A program made the position numbers and the translations under genes. From Ichthyophonus hoferi (Eukaryota; Opisthokonta; Ichthyosporea; Ichthyophonida; Ichthyophonidae), in assembly GCA_002751075.1 (NCBI GenBank), contig NAOQ01000265.1, forward strand, positions 15,962 to 68,221: a stretch of DNA of 52,260 nucleotides, given 5' to 3'. Of this stretch, positions 1-13,989 are shown piece by piece; position 1 is the first letter of the stretch; every line of letters begins with the position of its first letter. The notes under the pieces are model-generated. The model did no database searches, was not told the DNA's origin, and was given only the letters and a program-made list of their open reading frames with translations.

Positions 1-131
1 AAAAAAAAAAAAAAACATACACTAGGGTAGAAACAACAAATTGTAGCCTTAAATCCAGTGTGTTTTCTAGATTTTGAATTGTTTTCTGCATTTGAGCCAT
101 CATCTCTTCCATCTGCCAGGTTTGTAACCTA
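1..131 (-). other. Possible further exon of the C2/SH3 gene (coiled coil), at the window edge
   Basis: A CTTAG acceptor at about 131 is followed by an open frame rich in Gln, Met and Leu (WQMEEMMAQMQ, then IQNLENTLDLRLQF), which reads like a coiled coil. Its frame needs an incoming phase of 2, while the exon at 825-744 leaves phase 0. Either a small exon lies between them or another donor is used. The phase-0 frame is also open (VTNLADGRDDG) but looks less like protein. A run of A at 1-15 closes the window. Confidence 0.4.
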
Positions 132-3100
132 AGATAGTCTTTATTCTATAGGTATATACGGATGTATATATGTAAATATGTATGTAAATGTAAATGTGAC
201 TTTATATGCCTGCATACTTATATTTGTAAGTTGGTAAAAGTAATCTTTAATAAAGGTGGGCACAAATGTGTATATGTATATGCATAGGTAATAATCAAAG
301 AACAGTTAGACGTGAACTGGAAACTCCCTTGGGACTGTTATACATACTTTGGCGTTTAAGGCTTTTTTATTGCTGTGCTGATTAATTTTGCTTTTATAGA
401 GTGCCACTAAAACGAAAAACCCATAAATAAATAATTATATATGTAATATTGGTAGACCAACGTTATGACGAACCGTACATATTGTTTACAAAGTATCAGA
501 CACAAAACAACAGAGTTATTAAATAAGATAAGGCAGGCAGGAAAAAACTAATATCTAAATACGGGGGAAAAGTGGATAAATTGGTATAGAGAAATCACAG
601 AAAAAAGAATAAAATCGGCCCAAAATGCAGCATAAAAATAAAAGTTTTGCATATATATGACGATGGGTTGGTGAGCTCAGGCCATGGCCATATTCCATAG
701 CATGTATATCAAAACACCTAGACTAGCAGTTGGCCTCACTCACCTCCCTCTGCCATTCAGGTAACAACCCCTCATCCATGGGCAATCCTTTACCGGGTTT
801 TTCCTTACTTGTCTCCTGAATAGTACTGCACATTCCCCCCGGGGGAGCAGTAGTCGTAATATTATTAATTATTTATTTTAGGTGTCGTGGGTAATTAGAT
901 TCTCATCCATCGCTTAAAAATATAAAGTAGGTAATTAAACAGCGCAGATAGAAGAGTGTAAAGTTGAATGAATGCGTCCGTATATTTAAATGTAGCTTAT
1001 ACGAGTACACGGTGTATCCTGATATGTACATTGATAGGTTTACGTACACATAATCATTGAATTGGAATGAAAATGTACTTAATAATTGTAATGTATGTCC
1101 AATCGTAAGTTTATAAATGAAACTAGATAGACTCGGAAGTGCGGGTACCCATATATATATATGTTCATACACATGAAAGAAAAATAAGGTGTCGTTGATA
1201 ATGTACATATGTCTAGATATAGTACTTTTATTCTGCATTCAGTTTGTATTTTCTATTAGTTAATAACCCACATGTAATCCTATAACAACTCTTTCTCTCA
1301 CCTATTGGCCCTAGAATCCTTCCATCCCATATCAGTATCCCCTAACCCTATAGTTGTTGCTCTGGTTGCTGCTCTTCTTTTTCTATGACGAGCCGGCTCT
1401 CGCTCTGTACTAACAACATTACCAGATATCAGATTGTCCTGCGATTTCATAGTACGCTTCATCAGGTTGGCTAATGTTGTCGACGAACGATGAGTCTCCC
1501 TAGTATGCCCTGAACTGGCTATGAGAAGATCTTTCTCCCTCTCATCCAACGGGACTAATGAACTAGAAGCGGAGCGGGTACTGCGTAGGCTTCCTGCATC
1601 AAAGGTGTCACGTAGAGTGCTATCAATTGAAAGAGAAGGGACGGTGGAGTTTCGTTGTTGAACAATAGCGGCTGTTCCAGGTACTGTACAGGTGTAACAG
1701 TACAGTAAAAGCATTAGTAAATAGATAATTAAGTATGAAACAAAGGTATTGTTAGTAATAGTCAAAATTATAGCACCAGTGGATTAATGAACAAATGCAT
1801 ACATACTCCAGTGAACCTCATACATTTAGACTTTATCATTCAGTTGTACAATGATTGTCTTGTCATTCCCTATATAAAACAATTCCATCTGTTGAAAATT
1901 ATGCCCTTATTCTATCACCGTACTGTCCGTTATCATTACATATCGCCGATATCCCCCAGTTTCTCTTCCAATCTGATTTCTTTACAATATTAGTTTGCAC
2001 AACGTGGCAAATATTTCTATCATGTCCACCTGTTCTCCGTCTCTTATTCTTATTATTATTGGTCCCTACAATATCCTGACCTATTAATCCATCATCCCCT
2101 ACCCTCTTCCTCCTATATCATTATGAGAATACCCACAAGAAAAAGAAGCAGCCCTTCTAATCATGGAATGAGATGGGTTTGTAGTTGTCATAGGAGCCAC
2201 TTCTATTGAATTTGCTGATTTCGCCGAGGGAGCAGGAGAAGGTTCATCACTGGCACCCACTGACATGTCAAAAGCAGATTCTGGTTATGTATAGGATCAA
2301 ATGAAATTAAAAAACAATTAGTAGGATAAGCAGGCAATGAAAAAGGGTGTAAGGGAATCGCTATATAAGGAAGCCTTAAATGTAATGTGTTCAGCTTAAA
2401 ATGAAAATATATTCATATGGGATAATTGATTATATACCTATATAGTCATTTATGTTGTTCGTAGTGAGAAAAGAGCTGAATAGAAAGTTATTTGGGTATT
2501 AATGAGTGCACATATTTTTATAAACAACCAAATCCAAAATCAAAGAGCATTATTGCACAAAAGATATGTAGAAAACCAATTTCTGCTCAAAAAATGCAAA
2601 AAATAAAGTACTTAAATGAAACAAAAAAAAGAAAAGAAAACAAGTGCACAGTACTGTACATATAAAATAAGAACGAGGTATTGCTACCCGTGAATCATGT
2701 GGTAACTAATAAATAGTGTGTTATACAGTACAGTATGATTTGCGAGGCAAGATTTATTATAGAAATCACCAATACAGAAAAATCAATACAAGAAGAACCA
2801 CAGTCTTACCATCGTATCGGTCCAAAGAACTTAAAGAAATTCGTAACGGGGAATCAGAAGTACGTCGTTTTGCATCTTCCTTCTCCTTCTTTCCCTCTTT
2901 TACGTTAAGTTCCTCACGAAGTGATCTGCGACCCTTCGAAAATCCACTGAGGCCATTTATATCATATTAATTAATTATTCATACACAGCGTTACTACTCA
3001 GTGTCTATCATAACTATACTTGCCCACTAAATGTCAAATTAATATACAATCAAAAACATACTCATATCCTATTATCCCCATTTGTATAGTACTATGAAAC

Positions 3101-6100
3101 CCTACAGATGCACGTTCTAGCAAAAAAAAAAAATGAATAGCTACACTAATAAGTTTTTCCTATCCGTATATTCTATGAATACTGCGGGTTATAACCAGGC
3201 TAGGGTGGTCATCATATTGCCACTAAGCTAATAATGCAAAAATAAAATAAAGGGACATTCAAAAAATTGTCCAATTGATTTGTAGGGCGCCTCATTACCA
3301 CAGAATAGCCTACCTTGCTTCATATATTTTTAAAATGTGTCTAGTATAACCGATTATTTTCTTTCATAAGACAAATGTATGATATAGAATACAATTACTG
3401 TTTATTCCAAGAGGATGTTATCAAAATGGCACAACCTGGTTTACACAGATCTTCATAATTTGGCACATCACTACAGAGAATAACTAGAACTTACAAGAAG
3501 CTACTGAGCCCGCCATCCTTTTCTCTTCCTTTTGAGGCGTCTGTTCTTATTTTTGGAACAGAAACCAAAATATTAATGCTAAGCAGTTAAATAAAACACT
3601 CAATATCATGATAAATTGTATAGCTATAATTGCAAAAATAATAACCAAACCAGATTGTAAAATATTATGTCGCTCTGCTTGAAATTACTTCATGTGTCTA
3701 GGTGTGTTAGCGCAGGTCACCTACCAAGATCCTATATCACTGGTGCATTCACATATACCCCTGTTGGTCTCACTATATGGGTGACTGCTTAGTACATTAC
3801 AAGATCCTATTACATTTTATTTTAAACAACTATATTTCGGTAGTAGCTAATGCAACATTTGGTAATATTGTCATTGATAGTGAGAACAAAGAGTCCAAAG
3901 CATGGCACTAATCTACAAGATAAACTAGCGTAACTATTGTCTTGTTAGGTATATAGATAAGTATCTACATGCTTGCTATAAAATATGTGTATATTTTTTC
4001 GTCTTAGTCTATTGGTATGGTATGCATCCAGTAAAAGTTAAGTTCCATTGATGTATGATGTGAAATGGGGGCAGTAGAAATGTATATTTATAAAAAACCA
4101 ACGATCTTCAATATGTGAATGAAAATATGTTAGAAGTATATTTTATTTTTTAGACGTATTATCTGCAAGATAGGTACGATACATGTATATAATGCCAGAC
4201 CATAGTCTGGGTACTTACGCATAACCACGGATGGGCCATTCTTTACAACGGTATCTAATGAAAAACCATAGGTGAAGGGGTGTTAAGGGAAATGAAGATT
4301 AAATGAAATCATTAAAATAGAAGGGAAAGAACAAAAACGTGGATGATTACGAAATGATTAAATAATAAAATGAGTGGTAGTTTATTTCAATAGTTCTTTA
4401 ACAGGATTCCTAATAGTGTACCCCAGCGCTATTCTGTGGTACGTATCAAAAACTAAAAAAAAGTCATATTTGTAAACTTAAAGTCTGGTTAAAAATCAAA
4501 TAATGTAACTATAGAACAAATTTATATTTGTATATGCTTATATGATAGAATTCAGATAATCTTTATCGTGAAATTATAAGATAGTAGGCAATAATAAGTC
4601 TGTAGGAATAGGTATATATTGAAATTGACAATGTCAGCGCAAGGAGAATTGAAAACTATGGTTTAGTAAGTTATTTTAAAAAATACTTGAACCGGATTCT
4701 TGAAGGAAAAATATATTACGATAGAGTAAGTGAGAAAAATGGACATAAAGAAAATAAATTGGGGAGGTTGGATAATGAAAAGACATTATAATCAAAGTTA
4801 TATAAACAAACACCAGAGAGGAATAAAATAACTGACTAGGTGTGGTAGATGTAATGTTTTCGCCAAAGAATTTGCTTGGTTTGACTGTGGGATAGTGCAC
4901 CGTTAGCTTTCATGTACTATTTGACATTAATACAATGTACAATAAAAAGCCCAATATTGATCTAGGTGGTAATAATATAGATCTTAGAACCTTATTATTA
5001 TGAATCAACATATAATATTGTATATATATACATTCCAATACAAATATCAATTTCTGTTGAACAATATCTCTACATATGTAATGAATACAATATATATACG
5101 TGAAAATTTCCCTTTTCACTTACCTTGTAGTTGGGCCATATTCCGGTCAAGACATTCCCTGGGTACATTTCCAATTTTCTGATCATCATATATGGTCAGA
5201 TTCTTTTTTCCTGCGTTAGATTAAATTCATAAAATATATGTTTACTGCTACATTGATACTTACATATACTTCTATTGTAGATGTACCTATGATTCACGGC
5301 AAACCCAAATGGAGTGTGGTCAAACATCTTCAAATCAAACAAACATACAAAGGTGTATCAGAGAAGTAAAGAAGAAGATAACCTCAAACGTGAAACTGTG
5401 TGACCTATTCAGTAAAGTTACTTATATATAGATCATAGTATTTTATTTAGAACTTATGAAAGACATACTATAACACAAAACCAATGACCGATGGTAGTAT
5501 TGGAAAACCAAAAATAAAAAAATAGAGAGACAGAAAAAAAACAAAGGATAAAGGTAGAGACGGAAGTTAATTATATAAAGGAATGAGGAAAAAATAAAGA
5601 AAGTAAACTCGGTTGTGGTAAAAAATAAAAGGGAAAAAAATCTATATATCGGTATGATTATGAATAGGTAGATGACGGATATCAGTAATATCTTCGACTG
5701 TATTAAATAAATGGAATAGATGTCAGTTCTTTGGACAAATAATCATACATCACCAACCTCCCCTATTTTCACACGATACCAGTCCGGATAGCTGTCGTCA
5801 ATCACCGTAGCCTTTTCTCCTACCTGAACCCAATAAACCATAAGCTATTATTATAATATTCTGTTCCTACATAGTGTAATTAGGTATATTATAATTGTAA
5901 TCTTTTCCTCCCTACACGCATGTGTAAATATATTTATACATCACATATAATACAAATATAGTCTACTGGTCTCCCCTTCTCCTTCTTTCTCAATATTTTC
6001 TAAAATTAGCCTAGTAATAGATCTCATTCATACTTTATTATTTTAGTCCACGCTCCCTCTTTGATATAATGTTATTTCCTAATAAATAAAAAGATACATT

Positions 6101-9100
6101 AAAATATGCGCTATGTCTATGGCTTCTTTACTTTATTTATTATATTTATTGAAAATCAAAATTATACATAAATATAGTCCCTCTATCTATATATCTAACT
6201 TGCCTCTCTTTCCTTCTCGATTTGTAAATCCATACTTAATTGCGGTTTGACCTTTAGCTTCAATTGAATACTTCATAAAAAAAAACATTACATAGTTAAG
6301 CATAATTCCTATACATATATATATATTAAACAACATCGACCTGGAGTAGATCTTTAACTATTTTCACTTATATTTTATCTTGTAAAGAAAATAATATTAC
6401 TATAATGTCAACAAAATGCCATTTCCATTGTATAAAACTTGATCTATTCTTTGTTACATGTATATATGAAATACAATTTAATAGTGCCTCTGGACCTTTT
6501 CCCAATTCATATTATTTCCTCAGTATTTGTAGTTATTAATCAATACAGATGCATTGCATCCTAACACAAATCATGCCCTCAAACAATCATAATAATCATA
6601 CATATACTATGATTATAAAGCTCCAACCCGTATTGTTCTCTCGCTAACTATGACCTAGGATTATGGTACCTGGAGGGCCAAAGAGTCTGCACCCACAGGT
6701 TGATAAGCCTCTACACAAAACATGAGATAGGATTTGAAGGCATTACCTATTTGTGCACATTTGTCAAACATCAAAATGTCAGCGTGTTAACAAATCGGAG
6801 GGCATAGATATTTCAAGTAGGTATATCGTACGTGTATATTGTTTTTCTTATGTTTTCGCACAGGGGTAAAGGTTTTTTCTATAACTGTGATACTATGTAC
6901 ATGCATGTCTAGGTTTAAGATAAGTATTATTGAAAGTGCAAAGCAGTAGCAAATAGCAGGTGTAAATACGATGTATTTCTAGGGACAATGTATTGCATTA
7001 ATATATTATTTGGGTATGTTTTCTTTACTTGTAGTCAGATAGACGAAATAGTTAGTAAAAAGGAGGCCAACTTCAAATCATTTATATCACAACATAAATT
7101 ACAGACACTTAGTAAATACCCTTACCTCCAAATCCCTCGGAAAGAGTGACTCCACGCCTCAAGCGTTTATCTTTATGTGGTTTAAAAATAGAGTTGAAGT
7201 AATAGATAACAAAATAGCGTAAATGAAAGAGTGAGAATAAAAGTCATAATATTAAAGGGTAATCATTCTTTCTTGAATTTGCAATATAAGATATATCTAT
7301 CTACAAGCTAATTTATATAAAAAAATACCTTTTTTATAGACTCTTAATGGCAGTGATTTAGGTTAAAATAAATAACAAAGAGAGGAAATGATTAATCTAA
7401 ACAGAAGCATATGTTATATAGAAAATATATGTGCTATATTGCGTATTGTAAGTTTGAAAAAGCATAGGAGCAACCAGAAAGAGATAATCCTGGACAGTTC
7501 TGTCAGAGCAACTCACCCTTGCGGGAGGTAGCGATAGAATGTACAACATCAGGTTTATCTGGATCTTCAGTCACATGCTCTCCAAGTATCCCTTCTGCAT
7601 TTTCAATATCTTTCACCACCCCGTCCAACGTCTTCTTGGTTGCGGTTATCTGTTGTCATTCATTAAATAGAAGTGGAATTGTACAAATATTTGCCATGTA
7701 TAAATATATTGGCACGCAAACGATACTAATATTAGAATCAACAACGCCTTAATACATGGATACAAGTAGTTATATGTGTATAGTACCAGGCGAATATGAG
7801 ATATGTACATGTATCTTTTTCTATCTCGTACTTAGAGTTTATCCATGGCTGTGTATACCTGTTTCATTAGAATAATGTCTGTTCAAACTTAATTTGTAGA
7901 TAGGATTCTATAAGATTTAGCGAAGTGGGTAAATTATATTGTTATGCTATTATCTGGTAGTTCTATAGTTAACATTGGAAAACAATCAAGCAATAAATAT
8001 CAGCCACTACAACGAAAACACAGCAATAAATCAAGCTTAAATAAAAAACAAGAGATAATATATATATATTCCCATTGGAGTGGAAACAAGGAGTAAGAAC
8101 GTCACTTTTGACTAAAAGATAACTGTAAATATGAGTTGTTAAATAAGGGAAAAGAGGAAATGCTATATATACCTAGCCTCTACCGTTATATTTAATGGTT
8201 TAATATTATTAATGCCTCAGTTCAATTGTATTCCTAAATAAGACCCTCCGTGACCAGTTCCTTCACAAATGGTCCTGTTCATTGGCTATTATCTTAAATA
8301 AATCATTGACACATTTTGTCTTAGATATTATTAAGTATGTGCATATACACCATAATAAGATCATATAGTAGAACAGTATAGGAAGGAATGTAAGAATACA
8401 GTAATATATACCGTGTCCCATTCAGGACTGTTTCCAGATGACTTAGTACATCTTAACAGACTATCGTTAAGTTTTCTCATTTCCTGTTTCTTATGCCTGC
8501 TATGCATTAGTACTTGTTTCTGAAATACTCAAACAATCCACCTTTATTAATAGATTATATAACCCATGTAATTTAAATGATAATATACTCTGCTATAATC
8601 TAAAGGTAATAATTAATATGTGCTGCATAAGAATAAATAAAAAGGATTTAGTATATGTAATTGTATTTGTAATAACTCATTACCATACGTGTTTGCTACT
8701 ATATGGGTATGACATAAAATATGCACATTTTTGAATATGATTATATAAGTATAAATCCAAATTTCACCATTTCATCCAGTTGTCTACGTACATGCATATA
8801 GATAATGCTGTGTAATTAAACACTTAACTATATGTAGAATTATATCAATATTTATATACTTATATTAAATATTGTTTATTTTTCTAGTACTTTTGTTGTA
8901 TTTGATTTTAAATCTTAATTTAGATGGTCAAATATATCTTACCAAATCATACGCTTGGCCTCACGTCTTTTTGCATCCAAAGCATGATTGAACAGCTGTT
9001 CCTCATTGACTTCTTGCTGTAAACGTATAATAGGTATATATTAATGTGGGGAAATATATAACTGTGGTTATATATATTTAGAATTTGATATGCATTTATG

Positions 9101-12100
9101 TAAGCGATGTCTGCCAAAAAATTGCCAACCCGTTGTGTATATGATAGTAAAGTAGGTATAAAGACTACATTAGAGGGAAAAGACAGTATGTAAAGAACAA
9201 GTGACTCAACGTAGTATAGAATATGTATCAAAACAACAACTACTAATTGAATCTAAATAATTATATATTTTGATTATTGTATACTATCAGTAACCGTACC
9301 TTATTAGCCTAATTTCATTTGTTGCTTATAGTATAACAAACCTGAATCGTGTTTTATCTTTAAATAATTGCAAAATATTACTAAATTTTGGTCAGAGGAC
9401 TATATGCCCCTGCCTCTATCAACATTTCATCACACTAATTTGAGTTTTATGAGTATATGAAGAATATATAACACATGATATACAGGTAAAACAAATCTCT
9501 GTGCAATAATGCAATTAGTGATAAACTCAATAGAAGAGGTAAGCTAAGAAAGGGCAGTAAGTAGAAAAAAGATCTAGATTATGAAATAGGTAAGCAATGA
9601 ATCATACCATGGAGGGGATTAATCATTTATATTATAAAGTACAATTATTAATGATTGCTATACTGCGAGAATATCCATAAATGATATGTCGTTGTAACAG
9701 ATAAGGATGATTGATGTATTGATGGATTGGCAATAAATCACTTACCGTAATTTCCTCCCCGTTGAAACCTTTTGTCTTACTTTCTTGTAACCTAAGGAAA
9801 TATAAATAGATTTATGTTTGCACGCTATTATTTCCATTTAATTATGTGTGCCTATAAAATGTGTATAACCTTTGATTATATTTATATAAATGCACAAAAT
9901 AATCAAAGAAAGAATAATAGCAGGTTAAAGAAACTAATGCAGCCTCAAAATAAATAAAAGATAGGATGGATGAGTAAAAACAATAACTCTAGCCCAATAC
10001 TAGCTTGATGCTTATTCTTTCAAGCAATTGTAAAGTTTCCTTGGTAATCCATCAATTAATAGAGATTACAATATTTACTAGCAGAACAACTCCTGTGTCA
10101 TACAAATATCCCCTGATACCTCCGTATAAATGTTATTTACCTAACTCTGTGTACATTTAGTAATCCAAAATAATTACCAAAACAATCCAATAAAGTACTA
10201 GTTTGCTCCTGGCATATATTATTAAATACTTATTATATAGAACAAACCTGAAACCTTGGGAGACAGTACAGTATTTTTTATTATGTGTTAAAACCTTTCA
10301 ATTTATTATTACAATACATGACTGTACAAGTATTGTTCAGAAGTATATATTTTAAATTATGAATAAAAACCGCACCTCTTTACATAAGTGTTGTAGTCGA
10401 AACTCATGCTCACAGACACTTCGGCTGAAACCACCGAGGACCGTATGGGTCGCATTGCATTCTCTCCACCTGAATATATAGGAGATAATGGTGAGTATTT
10501 CCAATATCCTCATAAAATAAGACTAACATAATACTCGTCTGCTCTACAAGAGCAATTATTACTGTTGTAGGATTAGATTAGACCGAAGAGAATAGGACAA
10601 TGATATGGCTAATAATAAATAATGGGGAGACTTCTTGAGATTCAGCATACCTTAAGGTTGGAGTGTATACCTTTGAGAATAGGTAACATAAACAATAAAG
10701 CTACAGAAAAAAACATATTTACACGCAGACAATGAAATGCGGGAAAACTTAATAATAGCAGGTTTAAAAAGGGAAATCCGAGTAATTTATAAATAGAAAA
10801 TGCATTGTGAGAATATGTATAATAAATAAAAAAGGAGATACTTATTACTGTCAGGATTCCAATGAAGCAACAGCTTCGAGATGTTGGTGCCAGAATGTTT
10901 CAGAGGAAGCTCTAACAACTGTAAAACATAATGAAATAGCAATATTAGTAAACATTAAAGCCATTGACAGGTAAAAGGACTATCAATTGCAATCATTAGA
11001 AGTAATTTAAGCAAATAAAAATTATATTCAAACAATTTAATTGTTTGAATATAATTTTCCTCCACAATATGGTACAGACAAAAGGAAATTTGTGTCACAA
11101 TTATAATCATTCAAAATTTCAATGCTTAACAAAAAGTACTATTAATAATAGGAATCAATTAACAATGCTATTGATAACAATGACAAATTAGAAAGGAAAT
11201 ATAGTTCATGTAGTAAAATACTAATTATAATATATATCAACAATACCAGCAAGTATCATTATTTAGTTAGATGGATGTTTTGTAATAAGTGCCATTAGCT
11301 TTAGTATCGTTTAACCTGACATTCATACTTTAAAATAAATAGTTCATTGTAAAGGTTTGTACACACTTGTGCATATCTGCCACCATATTTGTACTTACAC
11401 GTAAATAAATAACTAACTCGTCCTCAATCAAGTGTTGTATAACCAGGAGCCTAGAAATCATTATGTCTACAAATTATTATAATGTAGAAACACATGCTTT
11501 TGTATTGAAACATAAAAATAAAACATGTTTCTAACCCAATAACATATACCTGGAGCGGCTGGGACACGACACCAAGGAAATAGTTGGTAGTGCTGTTTGC
11601 CATGTTGTCATGGCGCTTACACCATAATGATAAGTGAAGTTTAGAACCCTCCACAGATTGAATTGGGCTATTGGGGGAAAGTTCAAAATTTCATGAGAAG
11701 TGAAAGTTAAAATCCTCCAATGGTGAGAGCAATATGATCATGACCAGGAGGTGAAAAAAGAAACTGGTGGATGGAAATCATAAATAATATCCATGAATAG
11801 TAACAAGCTACGGTTGACTGATCAGAATGTCATTGATATGAAGTATTCAACAAACATACATTAATCTACACGGATTTATTGTACATTTATTTCCTTACAC
11901 AAATCTATGTCCTAACTGGTGAACTTACAATTCCATACGCTCTCTCCATTCATTCTCCGCAACAGGACCCCTGGAAATACCAGTAATTCGGGAGGTCTCA
12001 TGGAATCCAGCAACTACATTTATCTGTACACATATTTTATTTGTTAGTGATGGAAACAATAAAAACAGAGCTGTAAAATTATGGTAATGCTTGTAAATAA

Positions 12101-13141
12101 TTATGTTGCGTGCCTATTATTTATTTTTACACCGCTTACTTTTTTCGCTAATATGTTTGAAGAAAATCAGTAAATCATCGAGTATCAGCATATATTGATA
12201 TGGTAGATGTTACGAGATTGTATTATATTAAAAAGCAAAATATAATATTAAAAAAACCCAATAAAAATAGTATTAATGGCAAACACATGCTTATTGGTGA
12301 CAAATTTGTGTGGTTGTTTAATGCAAGTATGCATAGATTTAAATTTACTACTTATATGTAGAGTGGATATCTATAATTATGTATTATTTTCTACCTATGA
12401 TTACATAGGATACGTTATAAAGACCCATTGAATAAATATATCTACTTTCAACGCATATTATCTCAACTGCACCAAACACTGTTCGGCATATATTATTGTA
12501 CGACTCCGTGGCATAAACTAACATCATTTGAACAGTAAGCTAGATTCTATGGATATAGAAGAAGATCACGGATTTATAAACAAAGGCTAATAAATCATAG
12601 AACTAACTGAATATGCTACACAAATTATATAGCTAAATACCTCACACCATGGGTCGTACACTTTAATGTTCACATCCTTGGGTAATCTTGCAGGGTAGAC
12701 TACTGCTCGATGCACTGTCCAAAAACAAATATTAAAATGCATACTAAAATATTATCGCAAAAGAACATTTGTGTATATTTAATTTAAAATAAATAAAAAA
12801 TATGTTAATGGACGATGTCTAAAATACACAACAGCATAGGCTTTCTATCCTAGCTGAGCTCCCGAAAGGCTATCGTTGTCTACGATAAAGGCTAGTCTTT
12901 TTTTGTTTTCAAAAATTAAGGGATTATAGTCTGCTTATAAAACTCCTTTTCAGAAAATACACGTGCTTTTTAATTTATAAAAACACCTAATTTCATATCC
13001 CAACTTCTATATAGAGGGTTTTGTACATCGAAGAAGAGGGTTACAGTCAGTTGGTGTCTCACCAGTGACAATCAGATCACCCTTCTTGGCTCCCAATGCA
13101 TCGGGGGTACAAATGAGAACGGTTCCATCATTTGACGGCAT
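1..13141 (-). CDS. C2-like / SH3 domain adaptor protein, 20+ exons, 3' end beyond the window
   Basis: Probable membrane-associated adaptor. Exons (5' to 3' on minus): 13141-13063, 12714-12641, 12023-11929, 11667-11550, 10918-10849, 10469-10376, 9791-9746, 9016-8943, 8499-8412, 7649-7517, 7170-7126, 6710-6670, 5823-5754, 5210-5124, 4254-4219, 3540-3495, 2946-2810, 2280-2103, 1619-1302, 825-744. All phases agree, giving 637 codons. The start is the ATG at 13141 (MPSNDGTVLI). Residues about 22-140 look like a C2 domain (GDLIVTVHRA, a VYDPWCEINV strand, SKLHLSLW, NYFLGVV). Residues 150-290 are basic and helical. Residues 306-364 are an SH3 domain (AYQPVGADSLALQVGEK, VIDDSYPDWYRVKI, IGNVPRECL), with the ALYDY-like strand degenerate. 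The tail is rich in Ser, Arg and Lys. The last exons are uncertain: the stretch at 131-1 is exon-like but does not join 825-744 in the best frame. I do not recognise the family. The C2 call is moderate and the SH3 call strong. Confidence 0.85.
132..743. other. Intronic or unassigned AT-rich sequence
   Basis: It lies between the exon at 825-744 and the exon-like block at 131-1. One short exon-like stretch near 340-390 on the minus strand ends in a GTATGT donor, but its phase does not fix the junction. Nothing else is recognisable. Confidence 0.4.
11018..11058. repeat. Near-perfect inverted repeat, two 20-bp arms around one base
   Basis: The arm at 11018-11037 (AAAATTATATTCAAACAATT) is the exact reverse complement of 11039-11058, with a single T between. 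It lies in the intron between exons 4 and 5 of the C2/SH3 gene, so the pre-mRNA could fold into a long AU-rich hairpin. It could be the relic of a tiny palindromic element; no terminal duplication is evident. Confidence 0.85.
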
Positions 13142-13985
13142 AATTTTGTATACTTGTGTTTTAAACGTTGATTACTATATAAGAAAGGTTTAATTATTGA
13201 TTTCCAAAGTAAAAGAAAATATGATTATCATCGTAAAGTACATGCAGTAGTGTTTACGTTTATACTGATGCATTGCACTTATCAACTGATTTTTGTCTAA
13301 AAACTAAAGTGAAAATATATATGCTAACTTACGTAAATGGATGTTGGTCTTTTATTATTATTTTTCCACAATCTTTAACAGTAGCTAGTTAATATTCATA
13401 AATATTTTACTTAAAAATCAGCCAAAAAAATGTTGATAGTCTTAAATGTATCCCTCCTACTGAGTAGATCAACTACAGATTAGATATTTTTCGTTTTGTG
13501 ACCCAAAGGACTGAGCCATTCTACTGACCAATCCACATTGCACAACTAGTGTCGTAAATATTTGCAATGCATACTCCAGCCAATCGTATCAAGAATTACA
13601 ATATGACGAATAATAAACTGATTTACAGCCGTGCGTAAAATAGCTTGCCAATAGGAGGGACTTCTAAATTATAATTTTAGCGGTTGAATAAAATAAACAA
13701 ACTATTATTACCGTTTTAAAATTGTACTTAGGCTCTGATTATTGTTCCTACAGAATGTGCTTTTGTTGTGCAAACATGCTTAGATATAATTATTTATGCG
13801 TAATTATTACTAGACTAAAATTGTGAAAGATATAAGAAAGCATTTAATTGCGTTTTCTTTTTCCGGTCCAATTCATATTTGAATATGGAAATAACATGTT
13901 TTAAGACAATAAAAATTAATCTATGATGTCATGCATAACTCGATCACTCTACATTCCAAAAGATATTCCAGAATTTCCCTACTTA
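13142..13985. other. Sequence upstream of the C2/SH3 gene; no gene seen
   Basis: AT-rich sequence between the C2/SH3 start codon and the copia fossil. It presumably carries the promoter of the minus-strand gene. I see no convincing core promoter motif and no exon on either strand. Confidence 0.5.
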
Positions 13986-13989
13986 TGAA

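Noticed and set aside
1298-1300. TGA as the end of the C2/SH3 gene
   Set aside because: A strong GTGAGA donor overlaps it, and a phase-matched exon with a good donor follows at 825-744.
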